Shown here piece after piece: positions 8,823 through 16,136 of a stretch of 64,000 nt of DNA (position 1 is the first letter of the stretch; each line of letters begins with the position of its first letter). Made by a program: the position numbers and the translations under genes. This DNA is from Chitinophaga filiformis (lineage in GTDB: Bacteria > Bacteroidota > Bacteroidia > Chitinophagales > Chitinophagaceae), in assembly GCF_900102545.1 (NCBI RefSeq), contig NZ_FNBN01000001.1:668477-732476 (forward strand), given 5' to 3'. A model generated the notes under the pieces. The model was not told the origin of the DNA and did not search any database. It worked only from the letters and a program-made list of their open reading frames with translations.

Positions 8823-9446
8823 CTAACTAATATAATAAACCGGTTTTCCGGCCTCAGAAATGCGAAATGTGAGATTGATACGGGCACCGATCTTTCTGGA
8901 CGTTTTAGGGATATGATGTTCGTAAAGCTCCTGCATGGCTTCTCCCATCAGCAGGAAGCTGCCATGGGTTAAGGGGATGTCCAGGAGGGCCACTCCCACA
9001 TGATTCTTAGGTCTTACCTTAAAAAGCCTGGTTTCTCCGAAGGTGACAGAGGCTATAGGGTGGTGCCTGCCGTCCTTGGGTAATGTATCACTGTGCCAGG
9101 AAACGGAATCATTTCCGTCCCGGTAGTAGTTCAGCAGCACCCGGTCAAATTCGATACCGCATTCTGCTTCAACTTTAGCTTTGATCTCCAGCAGCTCTGC
9201 CGTCCATTCCAATCCCTTGTCGCCTCCATAATAGGCGGTTAAACGGGGATCCGGGAGGATTCTGTCATACATTTTCCGGGTTCGCTGTTGCCAGGGGGGG
9301 GTGTCTTTGAGTAATTTGAAGTATTTATCTGACTCGGCCTTAGAGAAAAATTGCTCCCAGAGTCTGAGCTCTGTACCGGGTAATTGAAAATCTACATAAC
9401 GCCTTGTCCCCTCATCAAACAGTTCACAATCATCAAAAAGTTGCAT
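8823..9446 (-). CDS. alkB: AlkB-type 2-oxoglutarate/Fe(II) dioxygenase (DNA alkylation repair)
   Basis: A 207-residue dioxygenase that should oxidatively remove alkyl groups from damaged nucleic-acid bases. The iron ligands are visible as HxD in SVSWHSDTL and the distal His in YEHHIPK. The 2-oxoglutarate and substrate signature RxNxTxR is intact in RINLTFR near the C-terminus. A substrate-loop aromatic cluster (LTAYYGG) precedes. I start at the ATG at 9444-9446; the longer reading begins with TTG inside a good -7 promoter box. That promoter would place the transcript start within a few bases of the ATG, making the mRNA nearly leaderless. A 14-bp palindrome covers the upstream promoter region. 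The 247-residue DUF434 gene follows on the same strand. Confidence 0.88.
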   Translation of the reverse strand: MQLFDDCELFDEGTRRYVDFQLPGTELRLWEQFFSKAESDKYFKLLKDTPPWQQRTRKMYDRILPDPRLTAYYGGDKGLEWTAELLEIKAKVEAECGIEFDRVLLNYYRDGNDSVSWHSDTLPKDGRHHPIASVTFGETRLFKVRPKNHVGVALLDIPLTHGSFLLMGEAMQELYEHHIPKTSRKIGARINLTFRISEAGKPVYYIS

Positions 9447-9452
9447 AGGGTA

Positions 9453-9460
9453 CAAAGGTA
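9453..9460 (-). promoter_or_regulatory. -7 box of the alkB promoter
   Basis: Minus-strand TACCTTTG fits TAnnTTTG exactly. The predicted start point is about 9446-9448, directly at the chosen ATG. The -33 position falls within the palindrome at 9470-9502, so binding there would block the polymerase. Confidence 0.45.
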
Positions 9461-9469
9461 CGGGAATAA

Positions 9470-9502
9470 TATCAAAATGCTAAAAATATTAGCATTTTGA
9501 TA
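9470..9502. repeat. 14-bp perfect inverted repeat upstream of alkB (candidate operator)
   Basis: tatcaaaatgctaa (9470-9483) is the exact reverse complement of ttagcattttgata (9489-9502), separated by 5 nt. It covers the -33 zone of the alkB promoter and has no T-run, so an operator is more likely than a terminator. Confidence 0.6.
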
Positions 9503-9530
9503 ACTTCGCCGAGGGATATCCGACACGCTT

Positions 9531-9585
9531 TATACACGGCGTATACACGGGATATACACGACGCATCCCCGACGCATACGTGGAC
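9531..9585. repeat. Tandem 11-bp repeats, five units
   Basis: Consecutive 11-mers read tatacacggcg, tatacacggga, tatacacgacg, catccccgacg, catacgtggac. The exact 11-nt spacing puts each unit about one helical turn from the next. The gacg ending is shared with the 11-mers at 9807-9850 and 37974-38006. Confidence 0.65.
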
Positions 9586-9644
9586 CGATAACATTTTGTG
9601 ACGGACACCACACGGGGCCGGGCCGCCGCCCGCATTTTGTCCCC

Positions 9645-9691
9645 GGGGTTATCACCCCGCGCTATAAACACAAAGACCCCTACCGGGGTCT
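9645..9691. repeat. Dispersed hairpin element, second copy
   Basis: The block ggggttatcacccc (9645-9658), gcgctataaacac (9659-9671) and the hairpin agacccc-tacc-ggggtct (9674-9691) repeats the layout seen at 99-141. The central 13 bases are identical, while the second hairpin differs in sequence but keeps its pairing, which suggests selection on structure. Confidence 0.65.
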
Positions 9692-9806
9692 ATGGACGCG
9701 GATAATCCGGTATTGTTAGTATGTCTTGCTTAGTGAGGGCCTCCAGTCCCGCGGTAATGCCCACATTTTTATGCCAGTTTGACATTAATCGCTTTACCGT
9801 CGGAGA

Positions 9807-9850
9807 TTCGACGCTAGTTCGACGCTTGTTCGACGCTTGTTCGACCACTG
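9807..9850. repeat. Tandem 11-bp repeats, four units (ttcgacgcttg type)
   Basis: Units ttcgacgctag, ttcgacgcttg, ttcgacgcttg, ttcgaccactg lie head to tail in a gene-less stretch (9447-9929). The same unit, in rotated phase ttgttcgacgc, appears downstream of the GH2 gene at 37974-38006. Confidence 0.7.
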
Positions 9851-9929
9851 ATATCGGCCCCAAAAATGCCAGTTTTGCAGCATCACACTGAGAAAGACCT
9901 AGTCCTTCTCCTCTCTTAGCCTTTTTAGC

Positions 9930-9995
9930 TTATCGCGCCCTCAATATAACCAATACAATGATGGCAATAAAGGCGATGATTGTTCCGATATCCAT
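9930..9995 (-). CDS. Possible 21-residue single-span membrane peptide
   Basis: Twelve bases after the lyase stop codon, an ATG (9993-9995) opens MDIGTIIAFIAIIVLVILRA plus Arg and a TAA stop. Nearly the whole peptide is a hydrophobic helix with a basic C-terminus, the layout of small bacterial membrane proteins. The spacing suggests co-transcription with the lyase. It is too short for statistical support and could be chance, though uninterrupted hydrophobicity with a charged end is unusual in random sequence. Confidence 0.35.
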   Translation of the reverse strand: MDIGTIIAFIAIIVLVILRAR

Positions 9996-10007
9996 GTCTC
10001 TATTACT

Positions 10008-11156
10008 TTATAACCATATCAGTGGATGCCGTATGGGCAGATTACGCACCACCTCGGCATTGGACGGCTGGTGGTCCAGTTTTTTCCAGGTATCTAACCA
10101 TTCCTGTTGCTGATACGCCTCAGCGCCAAATACCAGGAAAGGGTGTGCTACCGGCCATTCGTCCCAATACATGACATCTTTTTTATAAGGCCATTTTCCC
10201 TTGTCGGCTACATATGGGTACAGGAAAGTGATCCCTTTTTTAATGCTGCGGCCGTCAGGTAACTGGTATGTCCATAAGTCATTTTCCTTGTCGGAAAGGA
10301 TCTGGCAGGTAGTGACCATGGCATCCAGGTTGAACAGGGAGTACCCGTAAGGCTTCGTTCTGGCCAATTCCAGCGGGAAGCTGCCATCGGCAGCCATCTG
10401 GTTAGGTAGTAGCACCTGTTTGTACCTGTCCCGGCAAAAGCGCAATAAAGCCGTATCACCGGTGAAGCGGGCAAAACAGGCTGTCTGCATCACCCAGCAG
10501 GTGCCGTGATTGTTCTTCGCATTCATCTCATCCTTGCCATACTGATGGGTTGTCAGCCAATGCAGGTAATCTGTAAACCATCCCCGGATACCTTTTAACA
10601 ACCTTTTATCAAAGGCAGGGGCATCCTGCATGACAAATACTCCCTGGGCCACCTCCATGAGGTGGATGGCGTCAATAATACCGATGCCCCTGCCGGAGAA
10701 TCTACCCTTAATAGCCTGGGCATATTGCAGGTTAGGATGCATAAGGGTAGCGGTATCTGTGAACCATGCACGTAAATGCGGCAAGGCTTCCCGAACATAG
10801 ACGGTATTACCCGTAATACGATAGGCAGACGCTAATGCGCCTATGATCCGGCTGAAACGGATCATCGCATGACGATGGGCAACAAAGTTGTCAGGGTTAG
10901 TCATACCATCCTTTTGGATATAAGGACTATCCGGATGAGCAGGATTAGGCCACCAATAATCGCCTTCAGAGTAAAAATCATGCTTACCTCCTACACTGCG
11001 TGAACAGGTTTCTGCTGTTACCGTGACAGGTTTCTGCTGTTTCGCCCAGGCAGCTTCTTTGAGTACCTGCTCACGCAATACATTGACGATGGTTTTATCC
11101 GGTAGATTAAATGCACTGCATATCAGTAGTATCAGTAAAATCGTAACGTGTTTCAT
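10008..11156 (-). CDS. Alginate lyase-family polysaccharide lyase (PF05426, PL38-like)
   Basis: A 382-residue secreted enzyme with a Sec signal (MKHVTILLILLICSAFNL). It should cleave an anionic polysaccharide by beta-elimination. The architecture is the alpha/alpha-toroid of the alginate-lyase superfamily: the early CSRSVGGKHDFYSEGDYWWP segment, the NNHGTCWVMQ motif in the middle (Asn and His used in catalysis in this superfamily) and the later RTKPYGYSLFNLDAM stretch containing the catalytic-type Tyr. The KNNHGTCW context resembles PL38 glucuronan lyases, so polyglucuronate is as plausible a substrate as alginate. No other uronate-use genes are next to it. A possible tiny membrane ORF follows by 12 nt. 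Confidence 0.82.
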   Translation of the reverse strand: MKHVTILLILLICSAFNLPDKTIVNVLREQVLKEAAWAKQQKPVTVTAETCSRSVGGKHDFYSEGDYWWPNPAHPDSPYIQKDGMTNPDNFVAHRHAMIRFSRIIGALASAYRITGNTVYVREALPHLRAWFTDTATLMHPNLQYAQAIKGRFSGRGIGIIDAIHLMEVAQGVFVMQDAPAFDKRLLKGIRGWFTDYLHWLTTHQYGKDEMNAKNNHGTCWVMQTACFARFTGDTALLRFCRDRYKQVLLPNQMAADGSFPLELARTKPYGYSLFNLDAMVTTCQILSDKENDLWTYQLPDGRSIKKGITFLYPYVADKGKWPYKKDVMYWDEWPVAHPFLVFGAEAYQQQEWLDTWKKLDHQPSNAEVVRNLPIRHPLIWL

Positions 11157-11222
11157 GGGTTATCAACATTCTGTTCTACATAATACAAAAACTCCTGTGA
11201 TAATTTTTGCTAAATTGCCCGG

Positions 11223-12062
11223 ATGAGAAAAGGACTACCTATATTTATCCTGACTGCCTGCATATTGGGTGCATTCTCCTGTTCAGGACAGACCCTCAAG
11301 CCGCTTGATGTAGCCAAAGCGATCTTTGACCCAAAAACTACTCCTGATTTTGTCAATCAACATAGTACCGGCGATTATAGCGGCCACCCGAACGGACTGG
11401 ATATGCCTGCAACAGCAAACGCGTCTTTCCTGCTTATCCAGCAGACAGACAGTAATGCAGTAGTCGCGATGAACACCCAGGACAGTAAAGGAAAGACAAC
11501 AGATAAATATCTTTTCTTTACAAAAGACAGTTCCCGCTGGAAAATGTATGCTATGGCAACTCCTACACTTGCCCGCCTGCACGAACATAGAAAGCAGGAA
11601 ATGGAAGCAATATCTTCAGCTCAGCTGGATAGTCTTATCGCTATTTATCAGCACCAGGAGTATTCGCCCTATAAAAGTAAAGAAGAGTTTTTCTTTATAC
11701 TGAATAGCCTGCGCCTGAAGTTAGCTCCTGATGATAGTCTCGTTGCACATTTCCATCGACATAAAGCAACATTTAACCAGCTATTGAAGGAGGTAAATAA
11801 GACGTCAAAATCTCCCGAAACAGAAACTCCGACATTAGTAAATACGCGAACACCAGCGTATAGCCCGCTATTGATCAGCAATGTTACCACTGGTGGATTC
11901 CTGCCTGCTGAATGTATCGACTTTCATATAATGAACGATCAGGTGGGATATCTTTATACTCCTCACAAAAAATATCTGCCTGAATTACGACCAGACAAGG
12001 TCATCATGTTAAGATCGCTGGGAGGCGGATGGTACTTATATAAAGTGAATATCTATTTATAG
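11223..12062 (+). CDS. Secreted or lipid-anchored protein of unknown function
   Basis: A 279-residue protein with an N-terminal signal (MRKGLPIFILTACILGAFSC). Cys20 could be a lipidation site, although the preceding AFS is a weak lipobox. The remainder has no recognisable catalytic or repeat motif. It is rich in polar residues, with a Ser/Thr/Pro-rich linker near residues 197-215 and a compact C-terminal part ending GGGWYLYKVNIYL. It is divergent from the PL38-like lyase with only 66 nt between the start codons, and 89 nt before the GH16 gene, so control with either is possible. I do not recognise the family. Confidence 0.75.
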   Translation: MRKGLPIFILTACILGAFSCSGQTLKPLDVAKAIFDPKTTPDFVNQHSTGDYSGHPNGLDMPATANASFLLIQQTDSNAVVAMNTQDSKGKTTDKYLFFTKDSSRWKMYAMATPTLARLHEHRKQEMEAISSAQLDSLIAIYQHQEYSPYKSKEEFFFILNSLRLKLAPDDSLVAHFHRHKATFNQLLKEVNKTSKSPETETPTLVNTRTPAYSPLLISNVTTGGFLPAECIDFHIMNDQVGYLYTPHKKYLPELRPDKVIMLRSLGGGWYLYKVNIYL

Positions 12063-12151
12063 CATGTTATTTTTTCTCCTGGTATCAAAGTATGTTTTAA
12101 CGGTGTTGTCTAATCTTTAAACATCCATTTAGAAATACAAAAAGGATAACC

Positions 12152-13078
12152 ATGAGAAAAACACAATTGTTAAGCTATTGCCTGTTGGCAATGGCAGGGA
12201 TCACTGCATGCTCAAAGAAAAATGATGCACAGGAACCCAAAAAGAATGAGACAGCTATTGTAGCAGCAGAACCACCTACCGTACAGGTACCCGGTGTTTG
12301 CGAATATGACCTGAACGAGGCTACATTAATCTCACAAGGCTATACGAAAGTATTTGAAGACAACTTCAATACGCTTGACAGTACAAAGTGGGACCGCTGG
12401 AACAGTGGTGCTTATAATAACGAACTGCAGCTGTATACTCCTAAAAACCTTCGCATTGTTGATGGCAAGCTGGTAATTAAACCTGTAAGAGAGAAAGTGA
12501 CCGGGGCTACCGATCCTGATGATCCTACGAAGAAAACATTCAATTTCACTTCCGGCAGAATTGAGTCCAACTATAATTTCAAGGCATCTACGGCTACTCC
12601 CAAAGTGCGTATCTCAGCCCGTATGAAGCTACCTTTGGGTCTTGGTATGTGGCCGGCATTCTGGTCGTACGGTGGTGAATGGCCAACCAATGGTGAACTG
12701 GATATCCTGGAAGGATTTGGAGAAAGAGATCTCTATAACACCAATATCTGGTATGGCGCCCAGGCTGGCACTCCTGATCACGATTACACACTTTCTATGA
12801 CCTATGTAAAGTCGCAGTCCGATCAAACTACCTGCTATCACGTATATGAAGCGATCTGGCAGAAAGATACCGTTACCTTCCTGTTTGATGGAAACATTAT
12901 AAGGAAATTAGTGTCATCAACGCCTGCGGGACAATTCATTCCAAAGTTCTTTAACAGAACACAGCATATTACTTTGAATGCAGCTATTGGCGGGGATCAG
13001 TTTGGAACACTTGATCCGGCAAAAATTGTATTGGGTGATACTTATGTTGACTGGGTGAGAGTGTATACTGCAAAATAA
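12152..13078 (+). CDS. Glycoside hydrolase family 16 lipoprotein (beta-glucanase type)
   Basis: A 308-residue GH16 enzyme that should hydrolyse beta-1,3 or mixed-linked glucans with retention. A lipoprotein signal ends ITAC (Cys20), so it should be anchored to a membrane, possibly the cell surface. The catalytic signature GELDILEGFG contains the nucleophile Glu182, assisting Asp184 and acid/base Glu187. A Trp-rich cleft segment (MWPAFWSYGGEWP) precedes it. The fold ends in the usual YVDWVRVY strand. The family-typical methionine bulge (ExDxxE) is absent, which is the laminarinase/lichenase-like form. A strong terminator follows 8 nt after the stop. Confidence 0.9.
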   Translation: MRKTQLLSYCLLAMAGITACSKKNDAQEPKKNETAIVAAEPPTVQVPGVCEYDLNEATLISQGYTKVFEDNFNTLDSTKWDRWNSGAYNNELQLYTPKNLRIVDGKLVIKPVREKVTGATDPDDPTKKTFNFTSGRIESNYNFKASTATPKVRISARMKLPLGLGMWPAFWSYGGEWPTNGELDILEGFGERDLYNTNIWYGAQAGTPDHDYTLSMTYVKSQSDQTTCYHVYEAIWQKDTVTFLFDGNIIRKLVSSTPAGQFIPKFFNRTQHITLNAAIGGDQFGTLDPAKIVLGDTYVDWVRVYTAK

Positions 13079-13085
13079 TTAAGGT

Positions 13086-13118
13086 AAGACAGCCGGCCTG
13101 GTGGTTGCCGGCTGTCTT
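13086..13118 (+). terminator. Intrinsic terminator after the GH16 gene
   Basis: Perfect 12-bp stem aagacagccggc / gccggctgtctt with a 9-nt loop, starting 8 nt after the GH16 stop codon. The downstream T-run is short (atctt). Confidence 0.75.
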
Positions 13119-13172
13119 ATCTTAATTCGCTTCTTCTGTTATTAATCCAACAGATTCATACTCACAGGTAAT

Positions 13173-13197
13173 AAAAAAACCTGCTAATAAGCAGGTT
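13173..13197 (-). terminator. Intrinsic terminator of the dCTP deaminase unit
   Basis: Stem aacctgc / gcaggtt with a taataa loop, followed on the minus strand by seven T residues. It lies 34 nt past the 66-residue ORF and closes the deaminase transcript. Confidence 0.75.
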
Positions 13198-13230
13198 TCA
13201 ATATTTTATATCTAGTAATCAATTTAGTGA

Positions 13231-13431
13231 TTACTCCATCTTTCTATTAAGGATACTTCTATACAAGTATGCATTTGTATCCATCTGAATGATTTTAGCT
13301 TCAGATCTTTCTTTCGCTGTAGAATTGGTAAGAGTACTACGACTACTCAAGTCTTTGTCACCAGTGTTTCCCTGGTCTAAACATTGTCCAGACGTGTTGA
13401 TATTACTGGTATTATCCTTCTTATCTTTCAT
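13231..13431 (-). CDS. 66-residue protein overlapping the anti-phage deaminase
   Basis: The ORF begins inside the last codons of the upstream deaminase gene: the two share 11 nt (ATGAAAGATAA) in different frames. This arrangement usually means translational coupling. The product is very polar, rich in Ser, Thr, Asn, Asp and Lys, with one Cys. A C-terminal segment near TNAYLYRSILNRK may form a short helix. It has no signal peptide or known domain. A terminator follows. Its position suggests a partner of the deaminase, for example an inhibitor, adaptor or phage sensor, but this is inference. Known AvcID systems use an RNA inhibitor, so a protein here would be different. Confidence 0.65.
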   Translation of the reverse strand: MKDKKDNTSNINTSGQCLDQGNTGDKDLSSRSTLTNSTAKERSEAKIIQMDTNAYLYRSILNRKME

Positions 13432-14995
13432 CAGTTTTAATTAAATGCTTACTTTTCAATTCCTTAATAACTTCCTTTTCTAAAATAGGAATCGCTTGCA
13501 AAGATATGGTTTTCTTCGGCAAGGCATTTTTTTTCTCTGTTACTACCTTTTTCCCCTGGTCCTTCCTTATATGACCAGAAGACATTTTAAAAAGTTCAAG
13601 GAACCGCCTTGGAGAAACTCCATCAAATAAAAGAATCCTGAGTTTATCCTCTTCTGTTTCATTTTCAGTAATAGAATCATAGTGCAACTTCAGCGCCAAA
13701 CTTTTCCGATAAGGTTCAATATAGTAAACCTCTGTAATACCAGCAGCAACAATATGCCTCGCACAATTGTGGCATGGATAGGTTGTGCAATATAATTTGC
13801 CTCCTCTCATCCCTTGCGCACCTTTCTGGCTGCCCTCTATGATAGCATGCATTTCAGCATGAACAGCCCGTGAAAACTCTATCAATTCCTTTAAGCGGGA
13901 GCTTTTTATAACGGCAGTAACCTCTGCTATATCTTCTTTCTTAACAAAGTTCCTTGCCACAAGTTCACTGACCAGGACATCACGTATTAAAGCTTTTTCC
14001 TCATCATTGGAGCACTTGCCTCCCTCAAAATTCATACATCTGTGATCTTCCTGCCCTAATGGATCCTGTACTATTGATTTATATACTCCTCCTTTAAATC
14101 TCGGTACATCATTCCAACCAACCGAGATAATTTCGCCTTTTTCATCTATGATAGAGGCCCCTACCTGCCTACTTAAACATGCTGAATTACCTGCCGCGGC
14201 AAACGCCTGATACATAGCCGTCTCATGGCTTGTCGGAGTTACAATATCTGAGTTAAATATTAAGTTTAAGAAACGTGATATTTTAGATACAATAACAGGA
14301 GGATGAGATTGTTCCAAACGAAGAAAAAAATCTGCCTGAACAAATGTTTCAGAGACTCTTTGACCAAATTTCAATTCTTCGCCTGAATCCCTGTCTATCA
14401 GATTATATATATCCTCCTTTTTCAATCCCTTTTTCTCAAGATTTTTCTCTCGTGTCTGAACATTTGAGAAAACACCAACAAAGTAAAAAAGTTCTGAGTA
14501 AATAAGCCGGAATAATTCCAATTCCTCGTGATTCTTGATAGAATCCACGATATAGCACACCCTTTTTGTTTTAAATGTGTCGTCTTGTGCTTTTAGTTTC
14601 AATTTTTCCCTATGGATAGCAATCTCACTGATGGCCAATTGGGCTAGTATATTAGCTCCATTTTGTTTCCTAAAATCATTTCCCGCATTGATTAACGCTT
14701 CAAGCTCCGCATATTTTGAAGCAAGAACTGTTGACGGTCCCCCATGTGCATTCTTCCTGATAATCGAACTGAGTTTAATAATACGACACTCATAATTATA
14801 CTCATTTTCCAAAATACGCTTAAACTGATCCGCCACGAAATGAATGTCTGTTCCAATTGGACCACACAATCCTATTATAAGCTCTTCTGTATGTGTGGAA
14901 GATATTCTTTCCTTCAACTCCTTTTCCTCAACCTTTTTTCTGGTATTATTAGCTTCATCACTCGACTCAACGATCTTAAGTGCTGGTTCTGGCAT
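13421..14995 (-). CDS. avcD: Anti-phage dCTP deaminase, AvcD/DCD type
   Basis: A 524-residue two-domain protein. Residues 35-250 form a P-loop kinase-like domain beginning IIGLCGPIGTD, with no Lys in the loop, as the family shows a G-x-x-G-T-D variant. Residues 255-475 form a zinc cytidine-deaminase domain with HAE at 379-381 and PCHNC at 407-411. This architecture matches the deaminases that deplete dCTP during phage infection (AvcD of Vibrio and the dCTP deaminase defence proteins). A basic tail of about 50 residues follows. The gene is visibly richer in A and T than its glycosidase neighbours, a sign of transfer. It overlaps a 66-residue ORF by 11 nt and is preceded by 172 nt of untranslated sequence that could hold an inhibitory RNA. 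Activity and phage range are not shown by the sequence. Confidence 0.88.
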   Translation of the reverse strand: MPEPALKIVESSDEANNTRKKVEEKELKERISSTHTEELIIGLCGPIGTDIHFVADQFKRILENEYNYECRIIKLSSIIRKNAHGGPSTVLASKYAELEALINAGNDFRKQNGANILAQLAISEIAIHREKLKLKAQDDTFKTKRVCYIVDSIKNHEELELFRLIYSELFYFVGVFSNVQTREKNLEKKGLKKEDIYNLIDRDSGEELKFGQRVSETFVQADFFLRLEQSHPPVIVSKISRFLNLIFNSDIVTPTSHETAMYQAFAAAGNSACLSRQVGASIIDEKGEIISVGWNDVPRFKGGVYKSIVQDPLGQEDHRCMNFEGGKCSNDEEKALIRDVLVSELVARNFVKKEDIAEVTAVIKSSRLKELIEFSRAVHAEMHAIIEGSQKGAQGMRGGKLYCTTYPCHNCARHIVAAGITEVYYIEPYRKSLALKLHYDSITENETEEDKLRILLFDGVSPRRFLELFKMSSGHIRKDQGKKVVTEKKNALPKKTISLQAIPILEKEVIKELKSKHLIKTDER

Positions 14996-15167
14996 AAGAC
15001 TAAATTTAAATAATTGATTTATTGATTATAATATCCTGTTGCTATAACCATAAAATCATAACATTCATTCCATCAATTATTCTTAGTCGACTACCAATAC
15101 AGTACACAGCACATCGCCAACGGTGTATAAATTCAATGTGAATAAACAAACATTACAGAACTAGTAT

Positions 15168-16118
15168 TCACTTTAATCTTTTTAAGGGTGGACAGGCTGC
15201 TATAATACCATCGTTTGTTATCAGCAGTTCTGTAAATGCAAGGCCAGGAGGCAGACCATTACTACTCTTCTCCCAACTGCCACCATTATTATCAGACTTA
15301 TATATTCCATCCCATTGGCAGGCGATCAGTCTTTCCTCTGTGCGCTGTAACTGAAATGTATATAACTCAGGTAATCCTTTATCTGATTGTATCCAGTGTG
15401 CACCATCATCTTTTGTTTTCAACACAATCGGGCCATAACAAAGTGCAAATATGTATTCACCATCATTGGAGATATTATGCAAAGTATGTGCATTGAAGAT
15501 GGAACGCCAGCTATCACCGTTATCCACAGATAATAAAATACCCTTATTGACACCTGCATAAAGCTTCCCATTCAGCGCTGTAAAACCATTGACCTGCATG
15601 TCTGCTAATACATGCTTCCATGTTTTCCCCTTATTGCGGGAAATGAAGATACCGTCATTAGTACCAGCCAATATAGAAGTACCATAAACATATAAACAGC
15701 GTACCGTCCTATTTGTCAATCCATCGTTGGAAGCATGCCAACCCGCGCCATTATCTGTAGAAACATAGATACCATGTTGATTACTACCTAATACCAGCAC
15801 GTCGCCTATTCCTTCAATAGCATCTATCTTGATATCAGCCGGAAGTCCGGTTCCTGTTTTGTTCCAGCTACGCAAATGATCTTTGCTTACATACACGCCA
15901 TGCCCTTCGGTACCTGCAAAGTACATCCCTTTATGAAATGCAAAGTCATTTACAACAGCTGCAGCAGGGAAACCCTTATCTATGTGTTGCCAGCTTTCGC
16001 CCTGATCAACAGAACGATAGATCCTGCCTGCTACCACAGGTGTATTTTGGCCATGGCTGGCCGGTATGAAGATCATCAGTACAGACAGGAATACCAGTAC
16101 GCTGTTCAGATATTTCAT
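15168..16118 (-). CDS. Secreted BNR/sortilin-like beta-propeller protein
   Basis: A 316-residue protein with a Sec signal (MKYLNSVLVFLSVLMIFI to about ASHG); the ATG at 16116-16118 is preferred over an upstream TTG. The body is built of about six repeats with the Asp-box pattern S-x-D-x-G-x-S/T-W: SVDQGESW, STDNGAGW, SRNKGKTW, SVDNGDSW, KTKDDGAHW and KSDNNGGSW. These form a beta-propeller as in sialidase BNR and Vps10/sortilin proteins. No sialidase catalytic residues are evident, so a binding or structural role is more likely. It follows the GH127 gene by 18 nt on the same strand and is probably co-transcribed with it. Confidence 0.85.
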   Translation of the reverse strand: MKYLNSVLVFLSVLMIFIPASHGQNTPVVAGRIYRSVDQGESWQHIDKGFPAAAVVNDFAFHKGMYFAGTEGHGVYVSKDHLRSWNKTGTGLPADIKIDAIEGIGDVLVLGSNQHGIYVSTDNGAGWHASNDGLTNRTVRCLYVYGTSILAGTNDGIFISRNKGKTWKHVLADMQVNGFTALNGKLYAGVNKGILLSVDNGDSWRSIFNAHTLHNISNDGEYIFALCYGPIVLKTKDDGAHWIQSDKGLPELYTFQLQRTEERLIACQWDGIYKSDNNGGSWEKSSNGLPPGLAFTELLITNDGIIAACPPLKRLK

Positions 16119-16136
16119 GTAATACAATTTATAACG

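Noticed and set aside
9489-9671. A minus-strand frame of 60 codons in the repeat patch
   Set aside because: It consists of 11-bp repeats and the GC-rich element; no start context and no protein-like composition.
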